Shown here piece after piece: positions 1-8,791 of a stretch of DNA of 64,000 nt. Below the pieces are notes generated by a model that was not told the origin of the DNA, made no database searches, and saw only the letters and a program-made list of their open reading frames with translations. Every line of letters begins with the position of its first letter. The first letter of the stretch is position 1. This DNA comes from Candidatus Borkfalkia faecavium (GTDB taxonomy: Bacteria > Bacillota > Clostridia > Christensenellales > Borkfalkiaceae), in assembly GCA_019114755.1 (NCBI GenBank), contig DXEW01000025.1:53458-117457 (forward strand). The letters run 5' to 3'. The position numbers were made by a program, and so were the translations under genes.

Positions 1-441
1 GATATCCGCGAAGGCGACCTTGCGCATCGCCCCGCCCGCGTTCACCCACAGGCCGCTGACGCCCCGCCGCTCCGCCTCTTTGCGGATCTTATCCAGCTCT
101 AAGGCGAAGTCGAAATAGGCGACGGGCTTGACGATGAACGCCTTGGCGCTCACTTTATAGCCGCGGATAGCCAGCTGCGCCATGTTGGTGACGAAGATGA
201 GGCTGACGTCCTGATCCACCTTGCGCAGCTTTTCCGCCGCCTCCATGCCGTCCATCAGCGGCATCTTGATGTCCATGAACACGGCGTCGAACCCGCCCTT
301 GTATTCGGAGATAAAGTCGAGCCCGTTCTCGTACTGGGTCACGCGGCAGCGGCCGCCGTGCTCGTAGGCGTAGCGCTCGGCGTACTGCCGCAGCTGCTCG
401 CTCTGCTCCTTTTCGTTCTCGACGATGGCGATATTGAGCAT
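1..441 (-). CDS. LytTR-type response regulator, 3' end cut by window edge
   Basis: This is the N-terminal 147 codons of a two-component response regulator; the gene runs off the left edge. The receiver domain occupies about residues 1-120: an acidic start (AIVENEKE), the likely phospho-acceptor Asp57 in VFMDIKMPLMDG, the switch Thr85 in FVTN and the conserved Lys105 in FIVKP. The last visible residues (LWVNAGGAMRKVAFADI) look like the start of a LytTR DNA-binding domain, as in the AgrA/LytR family, but most of that domain lies outside the window. The start is the ATG preceded by a GGGTGAG ribosome site. A promoter and a terminator-like hairpin lie just upstream. No sensor kinase is visible, so the signal is unknown. 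Confidence 0.85.
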   Translation of the reverse strand, partial: MLNIAIVENEKEQSEQLRQYAERYAYEHGGRCRVTQYENGLDFISEYKGGFDAVFMDIKMPLMDGMEAAEKLRKVDQDVSLIFVTNMAQLAIRGYKVSAKAFIVKPVAYFDFALELDKIRKEAERRGVSGLWVNAGGAMRKVAFADI

Positions 442-471
442 ATTTCTCACCCTGAAAAACTTAAAAAAGAT

Positions 472-494
472 CTGCTTTTGGCGCAGCCAAAAGC
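472..494 (-). terminator. Leader terminator or attenuator before the response regulator
   Basis: On the minus strand GCTTTTGG and CCAAAAGC form a stem with a short loop. A run of six T follows three bases later. The hairpin lies between the candidate promoter (518-546) and the ATG at 441. It would therefore cut transcripts of the response regulator itself unless antitermination occurs. Confidence 0.55.
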
Positions 495-517
495 AACGGG
501 GGCCTCCGTTCCATGAT

Positions 518-546
518 TTTATAACATAGATCTTGCCGTAAGGCAA
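518..546 (-). promoter_or_regulatory. Candidate sigma-A promoter of the response regulator
   Basis: The minus strand reads TTGCCT, 17 bp, TATAAA. The predicted start point is near 511, giving a leader of about 70 nt that contains the terminator-like hairpin. A small inverted repeat, TTGCC-GTAA-GGCAA, overlaps the -35 box and could be an operator. Confidence 0.5.
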
Positions 547-615
547 TCGTTTCCCGCCCCGCCGCCTGCGCCTTTTTCGCGCGATTTTCGGCAGCGTTCG
601 GCAATGTTTCGCAGC

Positions 616-720
616 ATTCCGCCCTGTAAAAGGAAAAGCCGCCCCGCTTTTGCGGCCGTTCGTCCGAGTATTCCGCCCTGTAAAACGAAAAGACGCCCCG
701 CTCCCAAGGGGAACGGGGCG
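616..720 (-). terminator. Duplicated intrinsic terminator after the glycosyltransferase
   Basis: Two terminator-like hairpins follow the glycosyltransferase stop codon. The first (694-720) pairs CGCCCCG with CGGGGCG and is followed by TCTTTTCGTTTT. The second pairs GCCGC with GCGGC and is followed by TTTTCCTTTT. The flanking sequence is a near-exact direct repeat (616-648 and 670-702, two mismatches, period 54), so the terminator seems to have arisen by tandem duplication. Confidence 0.7.
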
Positions 721-740
721 CGAAGATGCAGTTTGCCCGC

Positions 741-1775
741 TCAGCTGCAGCCCAGCTTTTTGCGGAAGAATTTGTAGCCCATGACGGTCGCCTTGCCCTG
801 CAAACGGAAGGGCAGCCAGTTGACGATGGCGGGATAGGCGCGGAAGCGCAGGTACCTGTACATTTTGGGATCCGCGCTCTTGATGCAGCTCCACAGTTCT
901 TTGAGGGCCGCCTTGCGCTTTTCCCGTTCGTCGGTACCGCCGGTGGTGAACATGACGGTGAGGGTCATGATGATGGCGATGTCGTGCTTCATATAGCGGA
1001 ACAGGCCGCGCGGCAGCGCCGCAAGCTCGTCGTAGCTGTAGGCGGCGACCATCAGCTTCATCACCCGGATCTGCTGCTCGTAGCGCTTGACGATGTTTTG
1101 GGCGTTGACAGACTGGTCGTCTCTGCCGATAAAGTAGCGGTACAGGTCGATGTCCATATAGTAGACGTTCTGCATGTACGGCAGCGGCTTGTAGGCGTAG
1201 ATGTTATCGACGTAGAAGGTCTTTTCGGGGAGGACGGTGCCGCTCTTGCGCAGGAGGTCTGTGCGGTACAGGAGCGAATGCATCAGCAGCGCCGCCGAAG
1301 CGCGGAAGGGCTTGACCTTGTCCCAGCCGAAGAAGGTATCCGTCGGCATGTTTTTGGTGTACCGGCGCACCACCTGCTTGTGCTCGTCTAACTTTTCGTA
1401 GACGTAGTTGGCTATGTACAGGTCGGGCAGGGTCCCCTGCTCCCTGTGCTCGCGCATTCTGCAAAGCAGCGCCCGCAGGGCGGCTTCGTCCAGCCAGTCG
1501 TCCGAGTCGACGACCTTGTAGTACAGGCCGTTGGCGAGCTCTAAGCCCTTGTTGACGCCCGAACCGTGCCCGCCGTTGGGCTTGTGCACGGCGCGGACCG
1601 TCTGCGGATATTTAGCGGCGTATTCGTCGGCGATCTCGGCGGTGTTGTCGGAAGAGCCGTCGTTGACGATGACGATCTCGGCATCTTCCCCCGCGACCAG
1701 CAGCGAATCGATACAGCGCCGCATGTATGCGCCCGAATTATAACACGGCACGGCAAAGGTGATCAGCTTTTGCAT
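741..1775 (-). CDS. Family 2 glycosyltransferase
   Basis: This 344-residue GT-A glycosyltransferase probably transfers a sugar from a nucleotide-sugar donor to a surface glycan; donor and acceptor cannot be read from sequence. Hallmarks are the N-terminal VPCYNSG strand (9-15), VNDGSSDNT (37-45), KPNGGHGSGVNKG (65-78) and the metal-binding DSDDW at 90-94. The C-terminal 130 residues are helical and basic, without a clear membrane span, so it is likely a peripheral cytoplasmic enzyme. The start ATG has GGAGG eight bases upstream. It lies 72 bp after the GH3 gene on the same strand without a terminator between them, so the two may be co-transcribed. It ends in a duplicated terminator. Confidence 0.85.
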   Translation of the reverse strand: MQKLITFAVPCYNSGAYMRRCIDSLLVAGEDAEIVIVNDGSSDNTAEIADEYAAKYPQTVRAVHKPNGGHGSGVNKGLELANGLYYKVVDSDDWLDEAALRALLCRMREHREQGTLPDLYIANYVYEKLDEHKQVVRRYTKNMPTDTFFGWDKVKPFRASAALLMHSLLYRTDLLRKSGTVLPEKTFYVDNIYAYKPLPYMQNVYYMDIDLYRYFIGRDDQSVNAQNIVKRYEQQIRVMKLMVAAYSYDELAALPRGLFRYMKHDIAIIMTLTVMFTTGGTDEREKRKAALKELWSCIKSADPKMYRYLRFRAYPAIVNWLPFRLQGKATVMGYKFFRKKLGCS

Positions 1776-1847
1776 ATGGTTTCCTCCGTATGTTCATGGG
1801 AACATATTCCTCGAAAAGTATCCTGCCGCCCGTATCATCACCGCACG

Positions 1848-4340
1848 TTATGCCTTGTCTTTTTCTGCCTTGGGTTTATCCGCCTTGGAGAAGAATTGGC
1901 CGATGCCTTTGAACAGGTGCCCGTTGAACATCATCAGCAGGGCTTCCATCTGTTTGCGGCTCATGGCGCCGTATTTGGCCAAACCGCGCACCGGCTGATG
2001 GTACATGCCCATCATGATGGTGTTGGCAGTCGTCTTCTGGCCGATCGCCCACAGGAAGGAGTGCGCGAAGCGGATGACCGCCGAGAACAGCCTGCCCACC
2101 CAGCGGCGCGAGAAGCGCAGGTCGGCCACGGTGGCGTTCTCGTCGATGACCATGCGGCGTTTTTTATAGAAGCGGTAGCCGGCACGGGGAAGCGGCTTTC
2201 CGAGCAGGGCCTCGTACTCCTCTTTGTTTACGTCTTCCGCCTTGCCGCTGTAATAGGAGGGCAGCTTGGCCTTGTCGTACGGGCAGGCGGCCTTGGTCCC
2301 CGCGCGGGAGACCTCCGCGTTCAGGCGGATATCCGCCGAGGATGCGCCTACCATGACCTGATATGCGCCCGGCTCTTCTTCCCATGCCTTTGTACTTACA
2401 TTATAATAGCGGAAGGTATATTTGTCAAACGGAATGAACACATTCTTGCTCTCGCCCGCCTTCAGGAACACCTTTGCAAAGCCTTTCAGCTCTTTGGCGG
2501 GGCGGAACACCTTGCCGTCCTTTTTGCCGATGTACAGCTGCGCAACTTCTGCGCCGTCCTTTTCGCCCGCGTTTTTCAGCGTGAAGGTGACGCCCTTTTC
2601 GTCCGCCTTGATAGCGGAATACTCGAACTTGGTATAGCTCAGGCCGAAGCCGAAGGGATAGCGCACGGCGACGCCCGCCGTATCGTAATAGCGGTAGCCG
2701 ACGTAGAGCGCCTCGCGGTATTCCACGCTCGCCGCCTTGCCGGGGAAGCGCGCCGCCGAAGAGCAGTCTTCATAGCGGACGGGATAGCTCTCCGCCAGTT
2801 TGCCCGAAGGGTTGACCTTGCCCGAGAGCACGCCGAGGATGGCGCGCGCGCCCGCCTGGCCGCTCAGATAGGCGTGGACGATGGCGTCGGCGTCGTCGAT
2901 GACGTCCAGTTCCACCGCGCTGCCGCAGCAGAGCACGACGACGACGGGTTTGCCGAGGGCGAGCAGTTTGGAGAGCACTTCCAGCTGGTTGGCGGGCAGC
3001 TTCATGTCGCGGCGGTCAATGCCTTCCGCCTCGCTGACCTCGTCGAGCCCGGCGAAGAAGACGATCTTATCCGCCTCTTCCGCCAGCTTGAGGGCGTATT
3101 TTTCCAGTTTACCGCTCTTTTTGCCGTAGCGCTCATAGCCCTTGGTGTAGCCGATAAAGCGGATGGGATATTCCGCCACGCAGTCGAGCACGTTGTCTAC
3201 CTTGGTGGGGTTGACCACGGAGGAACCTGCGCCCTGATAGCGCGGGTTCTCCGCAAAGTCGCCGATGATACAGACCTTCTCTTTTTCCGTGAGGGGCAAA
3301 ACGCCCTTTTCGTTTTTCAACAGCACCATGCACTCTTCGGCGCACTTCTGCGCGAACAGGTGGTGTTCTTCGGTATTGAACTGCTTGGGCGCCTGTTTGA
3401 CAGCCTTGTCCGTCTCCAAAATGAGGTCGAGCAGGCGGTCGAGCGCCTCGTCTACCAGCTTTTCGTCCAGTTTTCCCTCTTTGATGCCCTTGAGGACGGC
3501 GTTGTACTGTTCGGGATATTCCTGCACGTATTCGGGGATCTCGTACCCTTCGGTCAGCGCCTTGACGACGTCGTCGATGCCGTATTTGCAGCCGGGCATT
3601 TCCAGCTCGTTGCCGGCGATGACGCCCTGGATGCGGTCGTTGCTGCCCGCCCAGTCGGTGACCACGACTTTATCGTACCCCCACTCGCCGCGGAGGATGT
3701 CGCGCATCAAATGCATGTTCTCGTTGGTATGGGTGCCGTTGAGTTTATTGTAGGAAGACATGATCGTCTTGGGCTTGCCCTCTTCGACGGCGATCTCAAA
3801 GCCGGTGAGGTAGATCTCGCGCAGGGTGCGCTCGTCCACCACCGTATCGATGACCATGCGGCGCTGTTCCTGGTTGTTGCAGGCGAAGTGCTTCAGGCAG
3901 CCGGAGATGCCCTTCTTCTGGATGCCGCGCACATACGACGCCGCCATCTTGCCGGCGAGGTACGGGTCTTCGGAAAAATATTCGAAGTTCCTGCCGCACA
4001 GCGGATTGCGCTTGATGTTCATGCCCGGGCCGAGCAGCACATTGACCTCCATCGAGGCGGCTTCCGTGCCCAGGTATTCGCCCAGCTCTTCGCCGAGGGC
4101 GGGGTTCCAGCTGTTGGCCATCGTCGCCGCGGTCGGGTAACAGGTCGCGGGGATACTGGGGTTGAGCCCCAAATGGTCCGCCGCCGCCTGCTGTTTGCGC
4201 AGGCCGTGCGGGCCGTCGGACAGGTACGCCGAAGGAATCCCCTGTTCGGGGTAATCTTTCGTGGACCAGAAGTCGCGCCCCGTCAGGAGCGTGGCTTTCT
4301 GCTCGATGGTCAGTTTGCCGATAATGTCAGCGTGTTTCAT
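1848..4340 (-). CDS. Glycoside hydrolase family 3 (beta-glucosidase-like)
   Basis: An 830-residue GH3 enzyme, expected to release terminal beta-linked sugars with retention of configuration. The N-terminal barrel carries SDGPHGLR (41-48), PLCGRNFEYFSEDP (113-126), KH (150-151) and the catalytic nucleophile Asp229 in VVTDWAGSND. A second alpha/beta domain and a fibronectin III-like domain follow. About 90 extra residues at the C terminus (basic, helical) go beyond the usual family end. No signal peptide is visible, so it is probably cytoplasmic and acts on imported oligosaccharides. I chose the ATG at 4340: a TTG four codons earlier lies inside the GGAGGGAG ribosome site. Substrate is not determinable. 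Confidence 0.9.
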   Translation of the reverse strand: MKHADIIGKLTIEQKATLLTGRDFWSTKDYPEQGIPSAYLSDGPHGLRKQQAAADHLGLNPSIPATCYPTAATMANSWNPALGEELGEYLGTEAASMEVNVLLGPGMNIKRNPLCGRNFEYFSEDPYLAGKMAASYVRGIQKKGISGCLKHFACNNQEQRRMVIDTVVDERTLREIYLTGFEIAVEEGKPKTIMSSYNKLNGTHTNENMHLMRDILRGEWGYDKVVVTDWAGSNDRIQGVIAGNELEMPGCKYGIDDVVKALTEGYEIPEYVQEYPEQYNAVLKGIKEGKLDEKLVDEALDRLLDLILETDKAVKQAPKQFNTEEHHLFAQKCAEECMVLLKNEKGVLPLTEKEKVCIIGDFAENPRYQGAGSSVVNPTKVDNVLDCVAEYPIRFIGYTKGYERYGKKSGKLEKYALKLAEEADKIVFFAGLDEVSEAEGIDRRDMKLPANQLEVLSKLLALGKPVVVVLCCGSAVELDVIDDADAIVHAYLSGQAGARAILGVLSGKVNPSGKLAESYPVRYEDCSSAARFPGKAASVEYREALYVGYRYYDTAGVAVRYPFGFGLSYTKFEYSAIKADEKGVTFTLKNAGEKDGAEVAQLYIGKKDGKVFRPAKELKGFAKVFLKAGESKNVFIPFDKYTFRYYNVSTKAWEEEPGAYQVMVGASSADIRLNAEVSRAGTKAACPYDKAKLPSYYSGKAEDVNKEEYEALLGKPLPRAGYRFYKKRRMVIDENATVADLRFSRRWVGRLFSAVIRFAHSFLWAIGQKTTANTIMMGMYHQPVRGLAKYGAMSRKQMEALLMMFNGHLFKGIGQFFSKADKPKAEKDKA

Positions 4341-4392
4341 TTCTCCCTCCAAATAAATTCCCGTCGCCCGTTTCCGAGCCCGATTTTATTAC

Positions 4393-4421
4393 ATTGTACA
4401 ACCAAATGAAAAAAAATGCAA
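4393..4421 (-). promoter_or_regulatory. Promoter of the GH3 gene
   Basis: The minus strand reads TTGCAT, 17 bp, TACAAT. The expected start point is about 45 nt upstream of the GH3 ATG. The -10 box lies inside a TTGTACAA palindrome. Confidence 0.75.
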
Positions 4422-4528
4422 TGGCTTTGGCGCATACTGACAAATTTTTTGCGTAAATTGCACCAAAACATGGCCGCCGCGCCGATAAAAAAAAGCAAAG
4501 CGGGCGGATACGGCATTTTTTCAGACAC

Positions 4529-4604
4529 AAAAAAAGAGCCGCGCTTTTCGGAAGGCGCGCAAGACAAGCCCGCGCGCCCGCCCGAAAGCGTTCTCACTTG
4601 AACC
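4529..4604 (-). ncRNA. Candidate small RNA or leader attenuator upstream of GH3
   Basis: A transcript from the promoter at 4611-4639 would be about 75 nt and would end in a run of seven T. It folds into one long hairpin: CGCTTTCGG (4582-4590) pairs with CCGAAAAGCG near 4542-4551 with one bulge, and GGCGCGC (4554-4560) pairs with GCGCGCC (4572-4578). GH3 has its own promoter further downstream, so this may be a separate small RNA rather than its leader. Nothing known is recognised. Confidence 0.4.
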
Positions 4605-4610
4605 GCGTTC

Positions 4611-4639
4611 ATTATACCATAGCCGCCGCGGTTTGGGAA
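4611..4639 (-). promoter_or_regulatory. Candidate promoter of the small RNA
   Basis: The minus strand reads TTCCCA, 17 bp, TATAAT, with GGTATAAT at the -10. The -35 box is weak. Confidence 0.5.
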
Positions 4640-4786
4640 TAGTTTCGGCATATTCTGTTCATTCTGTTGCACAAAATGCAAAACGCGGGCGCAAAAGGCG
4701 CCGATTTTGCACACGAACGGCATTTTTGCGGCCCGCTGTACCCCCGCAGCGCCCGTGACTATACCCCTGCCCCGCAAGACGCCGAA

Positions 4787-4815
4787 GCGCGCCCGCGGCT
4801 ATGCCGCGGGCGCGC
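4787..4815 (-). terminator. Terminator hairpin after rny
   Basis: A perfect 13-bp stem (4787-4799 with 4803-4815) and 3-nt loop lies 33 bp past the RNase Y stop codon. The T tract is poor (TTCGGCGTCTT), but stem strength and position suggest the end of the operon. Confidence 0.65.
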
Positions 4816-4848
4816 CCCTTGGATAATGTGAAGACAAATCCGTATGCT

Positions 4849-6459
4849 TTATTTTGCGTATTCCACGCCGCGGAATTCGCGGATGACGTTGACCTTGATC
4901 TGGCCGGGGTATTCCAGCTCCTGCTCGATCTTTTTGGCGATGTCTTTGGCGAGGAAGAGGGTCTGGGCGTCGTCGATCTGGTCGGGCTTGACGATCACGC
5001 GCACTTCCCTGCCCGCCTGGATGGCGTAGCTCTTATCCACGCCCTTGAAGGAGGACGCGATCTGCTCCAGCTGTTCGAGGCGCTTGACGTAGTTGGTGCT
5101 CGTCTCGCGGCGGGCGCCGGGGCGGGCGCCGGAGATGGCGTCTGCCGCCTGCACGAGGATGGCCTCGATGGTCTTGGGCTCCACGTCGCCGTGGTGCGCC
5201 ATGATGGCGTTGACGACGTTGGCGTTTTCTTTATACTTTTTGGCGATGTCGGCGCCGATTTGGATGTGGGTGCCCTCCTGCTCGTGATCGACCGCCTTGC
5301 CGATGTCGTGGAGAAGCCCCGCGCGCTTGGCGAGGTTGACGTCCAGCCCCAGCTCCGCCGCCATCATGCCCGCCAGCTGCGCCACTTCGATGGAGTGCTT
5401 GTACACGTTCTGGCCGTAGCTGGTGCGGTATTTCAGCCTGCCGAGAAGTTTGATGATCTCGGGATGCAGGCCGAAGATGCCCACTTCGAACATGGCCGCC
5501 TCGCCGCTCTCTTTGATCTGCTGCTCCAGCTCTCTCTTGACCTTTTCCACCGTCTCTTCGATGCGGGCGGGATGGATGCGGCCGTCGCCGATCAGCCTTT
5601 CGAGGGCGATGCGCGCCACCTCCCTGCGGACGGGGTCGAAACCGGAGAGGATGACCACTTCCGGCGTGTCGTCGATGATCAGCTCGATGCCGGTGGCGTT
5701 TTCAAGGGCGCGGATGTTCCTGCCCTCGCGGCCGATGATGCGCGCCTTCATGTCGTCGTTGGGAAGGGGCACCACCGACACGGTGATCTCGGACGCGTGG
5801 TCGCTGGCGCAGCGCTGGATGGCGAGGCTGATGACCTTTTTGGCATTGGTCTCCGCCTCGTCTTTGGCCTGCTGCTCGATGTTGCGCACCTGTACGGCGA
5901 CGTCGTGCCGCGCCTCGTCGAGAATGTTTTCGGTGAGCAGCTTTTTCGCCTCTTCTTTGGTCAGCTGCGCCACCTTTTCCAGTTCCTGCACCATCAGGTC
6001 GTGCTGGTGGTTGACCTTCTCCTGCATCTTTTTGATCTCGTTTTCCTGGCGGGAGAGGTTTTTCTGCTGCTGATCGAGGGAGTCGGACCGCTTTTGCAGC
6101 GAATCTTCCTTCTTATCGAGGTTGTCTTCCTTCTGCTGCAGGCGCTGTTCCGCGCGCTGCAATTCTAACTTTTTTTCTTTGGTCTCTCGTTCAAATTCGT
6201 TCCTGAGTTTTAAGTCCTGTTCCTTCGCCTCTAAAATAGCTTCTTTTTTTAATGCCTTACTCTCGCTTTCCGCTTCGTCAAGCATTATTTTGATCCTTTG
6301 GTCCACTTCGCCCATCTTCTTCTCGACCTGCTTTTTGTGCAGGATGAAGCCGACAAAGAAGGCGAGCGCGCCGACCACTACTATAGCGCCGATCAATACC
6401 CCGACGAATACGCCCGCCGGGACATTCAGAAACAGGGAGCTCAACTTGGTTGCCAACAT
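4849..6459 (-). CDS. rny: Ribonuclease Y
   Basis: RNase Y is the membrane-anchored endoribonuclease that starts mRNA decay in many Firmicutes. The 536-residue protein has the full layout: a transmembrane helix (about 15-42), a long charged coiled coil (about 45-190), a KH RNA-binding domain ([14 protein letters not shown], about 240) and an HD metal-binding catalytic domain ([12 protein letters not shown], about 375). Length is normal for the family. I start it at MLATKL because AGGAGG lies six bases upstream; an in-frame ATG ten codons earlier has no ribosome site. A strong promoter sits upstream, so it can be transcribed apart from nadE and recA. Confidence 0.97.
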   Translation of the reverse strand: MLATKLSSLFLNVPAGVFVGVLIGAIVVVGALAFFVGFILHKKQVEKKMGEVDQRIKIMLDEAESESKALKKEAILEAKEQDLKLRNEFERETKEKKLELQRAEQRLQQKEDNLDKKEDSLQKRSDSLDQQQKNLSRQENEIKKMQEKVNHQHDLMVQELEKVAQLTKEEAKKLLTENILDEARHDVAVQVRNIEQQAKDEAETNAKKVISLAIQRCASDHASEITVSVVPLPNDDMKARIIGREGRNIRALENATGIELIIDDTPEVVILSGFDPVRREVARIALERLIGDGRIHPARIEETVEKVKRELEQQIKESGEAAMFEVGIFGLHPEIIKLLGRLKYRTSYGQNVYKHSIEVAQLAGMMAAELGLDVNLAKRAGLLHDIGKAVDHEQEGTHIQIGADIAKKYKENANVVNAIMAHHGDVEPKTIEAILVQAADAISGARPGARRETSTNYVKRLEQLEQIASSFKGVDKSYAIQAGREVRVIVKPDQIDDAQTLFLAKDIAKKIEQELEYPGQIKVNVIREFRGVEYAK

Positions 6460-6574
6460 AGCAAAGCCTCCTGTGAAGTTGAAATTCAATATAAACTATG
6501 CGAGGCGCGCATCGCGCGGGTAACGGCACCCGTGCGGAGCGCAGAATGCTCCTTTTATAATTTATACCTGAACA

Positions 6575-6603
6575 ATTATACCGCATTTTGAAAGAAAAGT
6601 CAA
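6575..6603 (-). promoter_or_regulatory. Promoter of rny
   Basis: The minus strand reads TTGACT, 17 bp, TATAAT. The leader would be about 108 nt, with a GC-rich palindrome close to the ribosome site. Confidence 0.8.
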
Positions 6604-6635
6604 GGTCTTCAAAAAAATAATGGCACGAAATAACA

Positions 6636-6664
6636 AAAAGTTTCGGTTTTGTGCCGAAACTTTT
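6636..6664 (-). terminator. Terminator after nadE
   Basis: AAGTTTCGG pairs with CCGAAACTT on the minus strand and is followed by TTTGTTATTTC. It separates nadE from the rny promoter. Confidence 0.8.
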
Positions 6665-6691
6665 CATATCGCCTATCTATTTTCCGCCCGC

Positions 6692-8602
6692 CTATATATT
6701 TTCCGCCTCTTCCAGCCACAGGCGGACGCAGGCGTCGGAGGGCATGCGCCAGTCGCCGCGGGGCGAAAGCGCCACCGAACCCACTTTGACCCCGTCGGGC
6801 AGGCAGGAGCGCTTGAACTGCTGGGCAAAAAAGCGCCTGTAAAAGCTGACCAGCCACTTTTTCAGCGTTTCGGGCGGGTAGCTGCCGCCGAACGCAGCCT
6901 TGGCGAGGTAGTACACCTTGGCGGGCGGGAAGCCCCAGCGCACGGCGTAATAGAGGTAGAAATCGTGCAGCTCGTACGGCCCTACCAGCTCTTCCGTCTT
7001 CTGGGCGATCTTGCCCCCTTCGGGCGGGAGGAGTTCGGGGCTGATCTCGGTGTTCAAAATATCGGTGAGCACCTCTTCCGCCCCGCCGCCGAGGCGCGCC
7101 GCCTCGCTGCGGATGAGGTATTTGACCAGCGTTTTGGGGACGGAGGCGTTGACGCCGTACATCGACATGTGGTCGCCGTTGTACGTCGCCCAGCCCAGCG
7201 CCAGCTCGCTCAGATCGCCCGTGCCCACCACCAGGCCGTTCGTGTCGTTGGCGATATCCATGAGCACGAGGGTGCGCATGCGCGCCTGCGCGTTCTCGTA
7301 GGCGGCGTTGTGCACGGCTTCGTCGTGGCCGATGTCGGCAAAGTGCTGCCGCACGGCGGCGGATACTGGCACCGTGCGGGCGGTGACGCCCAGCTCGCGC
7401 ATGAGGCGGAGGGAATTTTGATAGGTCTTATCGGTGGTGCCGAAGCAGGGCATGGTGACGGCGACGATGCCCTCGCGGCTGCGCCCCAGCGCGTCGAAGG
7501 CGCGGACGCAGACCAACAGGGCCAGGGCGGAGTCCAATCCGCCCGAAATGCCGACCACGGCCGTTTGGGCGCGGGCGTGCTCCAGCCGCTTTTTCAGCCC
7601 CGCCGCCTGGATGGAGAGGATGAGTTCGGCGCGCTCGCCGAGCGCCTCTTCCCCCTGCGGCACAAAGGGCAGGCGCGGGATACGACGGGTGAGGGGCAGG
7701 TCTTTCCCGCGCGAGGCGAAGGGGATGCTGTCGTAGCCGGACAGCTGCGAAGTATCGTAAAAGGTGTTGATGCGGCGGCGCTCGAAGGCGAGCTTGCGCA
7801 CGTCCACTTCCGACACGGTGACGCCGTTTTCAAACAATTTGCTCTCGGCGAGCATCTCGCCGTTTTCGCAGATCATGTTGTGGCCGGCAAAGGCCATGTC
7901 GGTGGTCGATTCGCCGTCGCCCGCGTCGGCGTAGATATAGGCGGACACCGTCTTTGCCGACTGGGCGCGCACGAGCATGCGGCGGTACTCCGCCTTGCCC
8001 GCCGTTTCGTCGCTGGCGGAGAGGTTGACGATGACGTTCGCCCCCGCCAGCGCGTGCGAGACGGAGGGCGGCGCGGGCACCCACAGGTCTTCGCACAGCT
8101 CCGCCGCCACGGCAAGGTCGGGCTCGGTTTTGGAGCGGAATACGACTTTATTGCCGAAGATCACCTCTCCCCCGCCGAAGGGGATGCGGATATTTTCGCC
8201 GCGGTAGGGCTGAAAGTTGCGTTTTTCGTAAAACTCGGCATAGTTGGGCAGATAGCGCTTGGGGATGAAGGCGAGCACCCTGCCCCCGGAAAGCGCGGCG
8301 GCGCAGTTGTACAATACGCCCCCCACCTCCAGCGGGATGCCGACGAAGACGAGCATATCCTTCGCCTGCGGGCAGGCGGCGACCTGGCGCAGCGCCCGCA
8401 GCGAGCCTTCGAGCAGCACTTCCTGCCCGAACAGGTCGCCGCAGGTATAGCCGCACAGGCAGAGTTCGGGGAATACGAGGATCTCCGCCCCCGCCTCGTG
8501 CGCCTTGGCGATGCAGGCGCAGATGCTCTCCGCGTTGTGCTCCGTATCCGCGACGCGGATGCGCGGCGTAGCCGCGGCGACTTTGACAAAACCGAATTTC
8601 AT
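6692..8602 (-). CDS. nadE: Glutamine-dependent NAD+ synthetase
   Basis: NadE makes NAD+ from deamido-NAD+ and ATP, taking nitrogen from glutamine. The 636-residue protein is the two-domain form. The N-terminal nitrilase-like glutaminase shows its Glu-Lys-Cys triad in VFPELCLCGY (about 44), the YEKRNF region and AAELCEDLW (about 168). The C-terminal synthetase has the PP-loop GISGGLDSALAL (about 350) and a later VGTGDLSE motif. The ATG has GGAGG upstream. It sits between recA and rny, which are usually neighbours, and has its own terminator. Its leader has two near-identical hairpins. pnuC at 62 kb also concerns NAD metabolism but is far away. Confidence 0.95.
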   Translation of the reverse strand: MKFGFVKVAAATPRIRVADTEHNAESICACIAKAHEAGAEILVFPELCLCGYTCGDLFGQEVLLEGSLRALRQVAACPQAKDMLVFVGIPLEVGGVLYNCAAALSGGRVLAFIPKRYLPNYAEFYEKRNFQPYRGENIRIPFGGGEVIFGNKVVFRSKTEPDLAVAAELCEDLWVPAPPSVSHALAGANVIVNLSASDETAGKAEYRRMLVRAQSAKTVSAYIYADAGDGESTTDMAFAGHNMICENGEMLAESKLFENGVTVSEVDVRKLAFERRRINTFYDTSQLSGYDSIPFASRGKDLPLTRRIPRLPFVPQGEEALGERAELILSIQAAGLKKRLEHARAQTAVVGISGGLDSALALLVCVRAFDALGRSREGIVAVTMPCFGTTDKTYQNSLRLMRELGVTARTVPVSAAVRQHFADIGHDEAVHNAAYENAQARMRTLVLMDIANDTNGLVVGTGDLSELALGWATYNGDHMSMYGVNASVPKTLVKYLIRSEAARLGGGAEEVLTDILNTEISPELLPPEGGKIAQKTEELVGPYELHDFYLYYAVRWGFPPAKVYYLAKAAFGGSYPPETLKKWLVSFYRRFFAQQFKRSCLPDGVKVGSVALSPRGDWRMPSDACVRLWLEEAENI

Positions 8603-8625
8603 GCCCTGTTCCTCCCTGCGATAAA

Positions 8626-8710
8626 GCCGCGCGCCTGTGGACGCGCGGCCTGCTTCTTTCTGCCTTACGCCGCGCGCCTATGGACGCGCGGCCTGCTTTT
8701 TTCTGATCCC
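8626..8710. repeat. Twin 43-bp direct repeats forming hairpins before nadE
   Basis: Two near-identical copies start at 8626 and 8669. Each has a 7-8 bp stem (CCGCGCG with CGCGCGG) and an 8-nt loop that differs by one base. On the plus strand each is followed by a T-rich stretch (CTTCTTTCTG, CTTTTTTCTG). On the minus strand they lie in the recA-nadE gap directly before the nadE ribosome site. They may be terminators of antisense transcripts or leader structures. Confidence 0.65.
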
Positions 8711-8791
8711 GCCGAAGCGGCGGTCGGCTTCCTACATGAGACCCGCCGAAAAGACGGTCAAAATTCCTTTATACTGCCGAAACCTTGCCGC

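Noticed and set aside
1566..4409. Long open frame of 947 codons on plus
   Set aside because: It is antisense to GH3 and the glycosyltransferase, has no family features, and arises from GC-rich third positions. Similar antisense frames at 6620-9811 and 14623-18537 are rejected for the same reason.
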